NCBI GenBank assembly: GCA_938036585.1
Contig: CALHQN010000111.1
Coordinates: 1-8,430, forward strand
Reading direction: 5' to 3'
Origin: an uncultured Campylobacter sp.
Lineage (GTDB): Bacteria; Campylobacterota; Campylobacteria; Campylobacterales; Campylobacteraceae
Length of the DNA: 8,430 nucleotides
Positions 6,581 to 8,430 of this stretch are shown here, one piece after another; within the stretch, counting starts at the first letter, position 1, and every line of letters begins with the position of its first letter. The translations under genes and the position numbers were made by a program. The notes under the pieces are model-generated. The model made no database searches and was not told the DNA's origin. It saw only the letters and a program-made list of their open reading frames with translations.

Positions 6581-7477
6581 TTATTTCATATCGTATATGA
6601 AAACTTTATTTTCTTTGCCTTCGCGCGAAAAAACATAAAATTTGCCGTCCTTCACCGCAAGCGCTCTTGCGTTTGCCGCTCCGCTAAAACTATACGCATC
6701 CTCAATTGCATGCGTTTGTAAATTTAGCTTTAAAATGCTCGAGAAATTTTTACTCAAAAGATAAACGGCGTCAGGCTGAGCGTCGATGCCCGTGACGTAA
6801 TATTCGCCTAGGCTCCTGCCCTCTTTTAGCTTTAAATTTGAGCCGATTTGCGGAATAAATTCCTCCAAAATCATCTTATCGTCGCCGTCAAACACCGCCA
6901 CGCTCCAATAATCCCTCACGTCGTTAGGCACGGACGCAACGATAAATTTATTTGCAGCCGCGTCGTAATCCCAGCCGAGGATATATTGCTGCTTTGCTCG
7001 AAGCGTGGAGAAGCGCCCTTTGTTACCAAGATCATTTAGCTTCCATTTATCCCAGCCCTCGGTTAAGTGTCTCCACTGGCTGTTTTGCTCCTCTGCACCC
7101 AATCCGTCCGTAGGCTCATAAAATACGAAGGTTTTATTAAAGCTTATCATGCCGAGCTCATTTTTGTACCACGCCGCGCCCACGGTCGCTTCCATCTCCA
7201 TTATAAAGTGGCGATCGTGCTTGCCGTACCTAAGCGGCTTTAAATTTTCATCCGCAACGTAAAATTCATTATTTTTAGAAACCAGCGCGAACTGCTTTTT
7301 GTCTGCGTCATAATCCGCTCCCGTAATAGGCGCATCGTTTTGTAAGCTTAAACTCACTTCGGCACTCGGTGCACCGAGCTCCTTCACGCCTTCAAGCGCA
7401 CCCGCTTTGCTATCGAGATTAAACTCAAACCCAAACGCCAGAGCTCCTAGCGCCATAAAAATCATCAGCTTTTTCAT
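6581..7477 (-). CDS. Exported DsbI-associated beta-propeller-like protein (copy 2)
   Basis: This 298-residue paralogue of the protein at 1053-1940 has a Sec signal peptide (MKK, hydrophobic 4-16, cleavage near residue 16). It contains no cysteine at all, so it neither needs disulfides nor passes them on. Shared segments with copy 1 include ITGADYDA (51-58), MEMEATV (93-99), ISFNKTF (111-117), LRAKQQYILGWD (159-170), ASVPNDV (181-187), YYVTGIDA (226-233), LLSKNFSSILKL (240-251) and KDGKFYVFSREG (276-287), spaced as in strand-rich propeller blades. The reading frame is open back to 7522, but the start at 7477 is chosen because a TAAGGAG site, which contains the dsbI stop, lies just before it and because it yields a clean signal peptide. 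It is likely the periplasmic half of a split DsbI. It sits between dsbI and the molybdoenzyme genes in one operon, so it may serve that enzyme; this is inference. Confidence 0.75.
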   Translation of the reverse strand: MKKLMIFMALGALAFGFEFNLDSKAGALEGVKELGAPSAEVSLSLQNDAPITGADYDADKKQFALVSKNNEFYVADENLKPLRYGKHDRHFIMEMEATVGAAWYKNELGMISFNKTFVFYEPTDGLGAEEQNSQWRHLTEGWDKWKLNDLGNKGRFSTLRAKQQYILGWDYDAAANKFIVASVPNDVRDYWSVAVFDGDDKMILEEFIPQIGSNLKLKEGRSLGEYYVTGIDAQPDAVYLLSKNFSSILKLNLQTHAIEDAYSFSGAANARALAVKDGKFYVFSREGKENKVFIYDMK

Positions 7478-7488
7478 CTTTTTGCTCC

Positions 7489-8202
7489 TTAGTTTGGCAG
7501 ATCCGGAAGCTCCGGATTCCAATCGAATCTAAAATCAAGCGCGCTTTGCCAGTGATCTTTTTCCCAAAACCATTTGGCGGGATCAAGACTTAATCTAGCC
7601 GGCGTGCTAGAGCCCAGATACGGCGGCGGGCCTGAGACGATGAAAGCCTGCGCGCAGTTTGCGGCGATGATGACGATGAAGATTAAATTTGCAATCTTGC
7701 CCAGAGGCAGATAGCGCAAAAACTCGCCGTATTCGCCGCTCGCGCTCTTTTTCATTATCTCGCCCAAATTTTTGCTACATAAAAATATGACCGCCAAAAA
7801 TGCTATCACGCAAAAATCTACGACGATGACCCAAAGCTGCGTGTGTGCGCCTAAAATTTCAAGTCCGAAACCCTGCTTTATGTCGAGGTAGCCGCCGAAC
7901 GTACCGTCAAGGCTATAATGGATAAAGCCGTTAAACATTCCCCAACAAGCCATCAGTAAAAGCGCTGCGACGTAGCCGGGTCTTAGACCGTACCTAAGGA
8001 TAAAAAGTGCGATAAGGCTGATGGCTATCATCGTGATCCTCTCCGACCAGCACATAACGCACGGGCTATCTCCCATGCCAAAGCCCAGTATCAAACAAGC
8101 TATGCCGACCGGGAGCGCCACGAGGGCGATGATGGCTAGCGACATTAGGTTAAAAAATCCTCGCTCGGCGGCAGGAATTTGATTTTGTTCTAAATTTTGC
8201 AT
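7489..8202 (-). CDS. dsbI: DsbI-type DsbB-family thiol:quinone oxidoreductase, membrane part only (copy 2)
   Basis: This 237-residue protein has five predicted helices (about 17-40, 55-71, 76-93, 122-142 and 168-190), closely related to the protein at 306-1043. The redox motif C48-V-M-C51 followed by WSER is in the first periplasmic loop. LDIKQGFGLEILGAHTQ in the second periplasmic loop is identical in both copies and contains no cysteine. Cys86 at the end of helix 3 and Cys183 near the end of helix 5, both close to the periplasmic face, are kept in copy 1 as Cys93 and Cys190. The tail from GPPPYL onward (residues 191-237) is periplasmic. The expected reaction is oxidation of a periplasmic thiol protein with electrons to quinone. 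The start has GGAGG before it and is 9 bases after dba; the stop is 11 bases before the propeller gene. Copy 2 belongs to the molybdoenzyme operon. Confidence 0.88.
   Translation of the reverse strand: MQNLEQNQIPAAERGFFNLMSLAIIALVALPVGIACLILGFGMGDSPCVMCWSERITMIAISLIALFILRYGLRPGYVAALLLMACWGMFNGFIHYSLDGTFGGYLDIKQGFGLEILGAHTQLWVIVVDFCVIAFLAVIFLCSKNLGEIMKKSASGEYGEFLRYLPLGKIANLIFIVIIAANCAQAFIVSGPPPYLGSSTPARLSLDPAKWFWEKDHWQSALDFRFDWNPELPDLPN
7837..7890 (-). repeat. 54-base block shared with the first dsbI (inverted copy at 639-692)
   Basis: This is the partner of the block at 639-692, in inverted orientation about 7.2 kb away, and lies inside the second dsbI. The 51-of-54 match includes uninterrupted runs of 20 and 24 bases. 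It could support gene conversion between the paralogues or inversion of the DNA between them. Confidence 0.8.
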
Positions 8203-8211
8203 ATCGCCCTC

Positions 8212-8379
8212 CTAAAAGTTGCCTACCGGCACGACGACCCATAAATTTACGTAAAACTCGAGCGCGATCAGTATCACGCAGCCTACCGCCGCGCAGCCCG
8301 TAGCTAAATTTTTCCTCTGCGGCTTAAAATATAATATAAGCCCGCTGATCAAAAATAGCGTCAAAATAAGAAATTCCAT
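8212..8379 (-). CDS. dba: Dba-like small membrane protein (copy 2)
   Basis: This 55-residue protein is exactly the length of the copy at 129-296 and begins with the same MEFL. It has two hydrophobic helices (about 3-18 and 27-45) around a basic turn (KPQRKN), and ends in VVPVGNF. It is clearly the paralogue of copy 1, although the helices themselves have diverged. Copy 2 has two cysteines in the second helix (C29 and C34) that copy 1 lacks. It is the first gene of the seven-gene operon and is followed after 9 bases by dsbI, with the dsbI Shine-Dalgarno AGGAGG directly after the dba stop, as in copy 1. A purine-rich AGGAAAGGACGG stretch precedes the start with a spacer somewhat longer than usual. 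The role is inferred from C. jejuni Dba. Confidence 0.85.
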   Translation of the reverse strand: MEFLILTLFLISGLILYFKPQRKNLATGCAAVGCVILIALEFYVNLWVVVPVGNF

Positions 8380-8430
8380 TTCAAACCGTCCTTTCCTAAT
8401 AAAATTTAATCCTAAGCATGCTTATTCTTA
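8380..8430 (-). promoter_or_regulatory. Upstream region of the molybdoenzyme operon with a 12-bp palindrome
   Basis: Only 51 bases before the operon are in the window. They contain the perfect palindrome TAAGCATGCTTA at 8413-8424 and, nearer the gene, the AT-rich string ATTAAATTTTATT (about 8398-8410), which could hold a -10 element. No -35 box can be assigned. The palindrome is placed as an operator or activator site would be. The region before copy 1 shares AATAAGCA and ATTAAATTT but at a different spacing. The promoter assignment is tentative because the region is cut by the window end. Confidence 0.35.

Noticed and set aside
7478..7522. Longer start for the second propeller protein at 7522
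   Set aside because: It would overlap dsbI by 34 bases and bury the signal peptide behind 15 polar residues; the start at 7477 has a clear TAAGGAG site.
1..8430. CRISPR arrays, insertion sequences, tRNA or rRNA genes, phase-variable homopolymer tracts
   Set aside because: I looked and saw no regularly spaced repeats, transposase, cloverleaf-forming sequence or homopolymer run long enough for phase variation.

Overview
The window looks like chromosomal DNA from an epsilonproteobacterium (Campylobacterota), most likely a Campylobacter of moderate GC content such as the oral C. rectus/showae/curvus/gracilis group. The evidence is the dba-dsbI gene pair known from C. jejuni, the frequent AAATTT-type codon runs in otherwise GC-moderate genes, the strong AAGGAG ribosome binding sites and the tight gene packing. 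The species call is inference; no rRNA or other marker gene is present.

Layout. Left (129-1940, + strand): a three-gene unit encoding a 55-residue membrane protein (Dba), a five-helix DsbB-family thiol oxidase (DsbI membrane part) and an exported, probably beta-propeller protein. It ends at a 12-bp-stem hairpin. A gene-free convergent spacer follows (1941-2165), holding that hairpin and an opposing terminator hairpin. From 8379 down to 2166 (- strand) runs one tightly packed array of seven genes: a second dba, a second dsbI, a second propeller gene, then a Tat-exported molybdopterin oxidoreductase (763 aa), a four-cluster ferredoxin subunit (183 aa), a TorD/DmsD-like chaperone (215 aa) and an NrfD/PsrC-like eight-helix membrane anchor (295 aa). 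Gaps between genes are 1-22 bases.

How it may work. The last four genes form a standard periplasm-facing, membrane-bound molybdoenzyme of the DMSO reductase superfamily (CISM type): the anchor exchanges electrons with the quinone pool, the FeS subunit carries them, the catalytic subunit handles an unknown substrate, and the chaperone matures the catalytic subunit before Tat export. The Dba-DsbI-propeller trio resembles the C. jejuni and H. pylori DsbI protein, in which a DsbB-like membrane domain and a C-terminal beta-propeller are fused; here the two halves are separate genes, in both copies. The operon structure suggests that copy 2 of this module is dedicated to the molybdoenzyme, while copy 1 stands alone and converges on it.

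Main points of interest: the split-DsbI architecture in two inverted copies flanking a molybdoenzyme; the lack of a second periplasmic cysteine pair in both DsbI proteins; propellers with no cysteine in the mature chain; a molybdenum-site motif (Cys181-Asp182-Trp183) that lacks the serine of true DMSO reductases; and a near-identical 54-base block shared by the two dsbI genes that suggests gene conversion or recent duplication.
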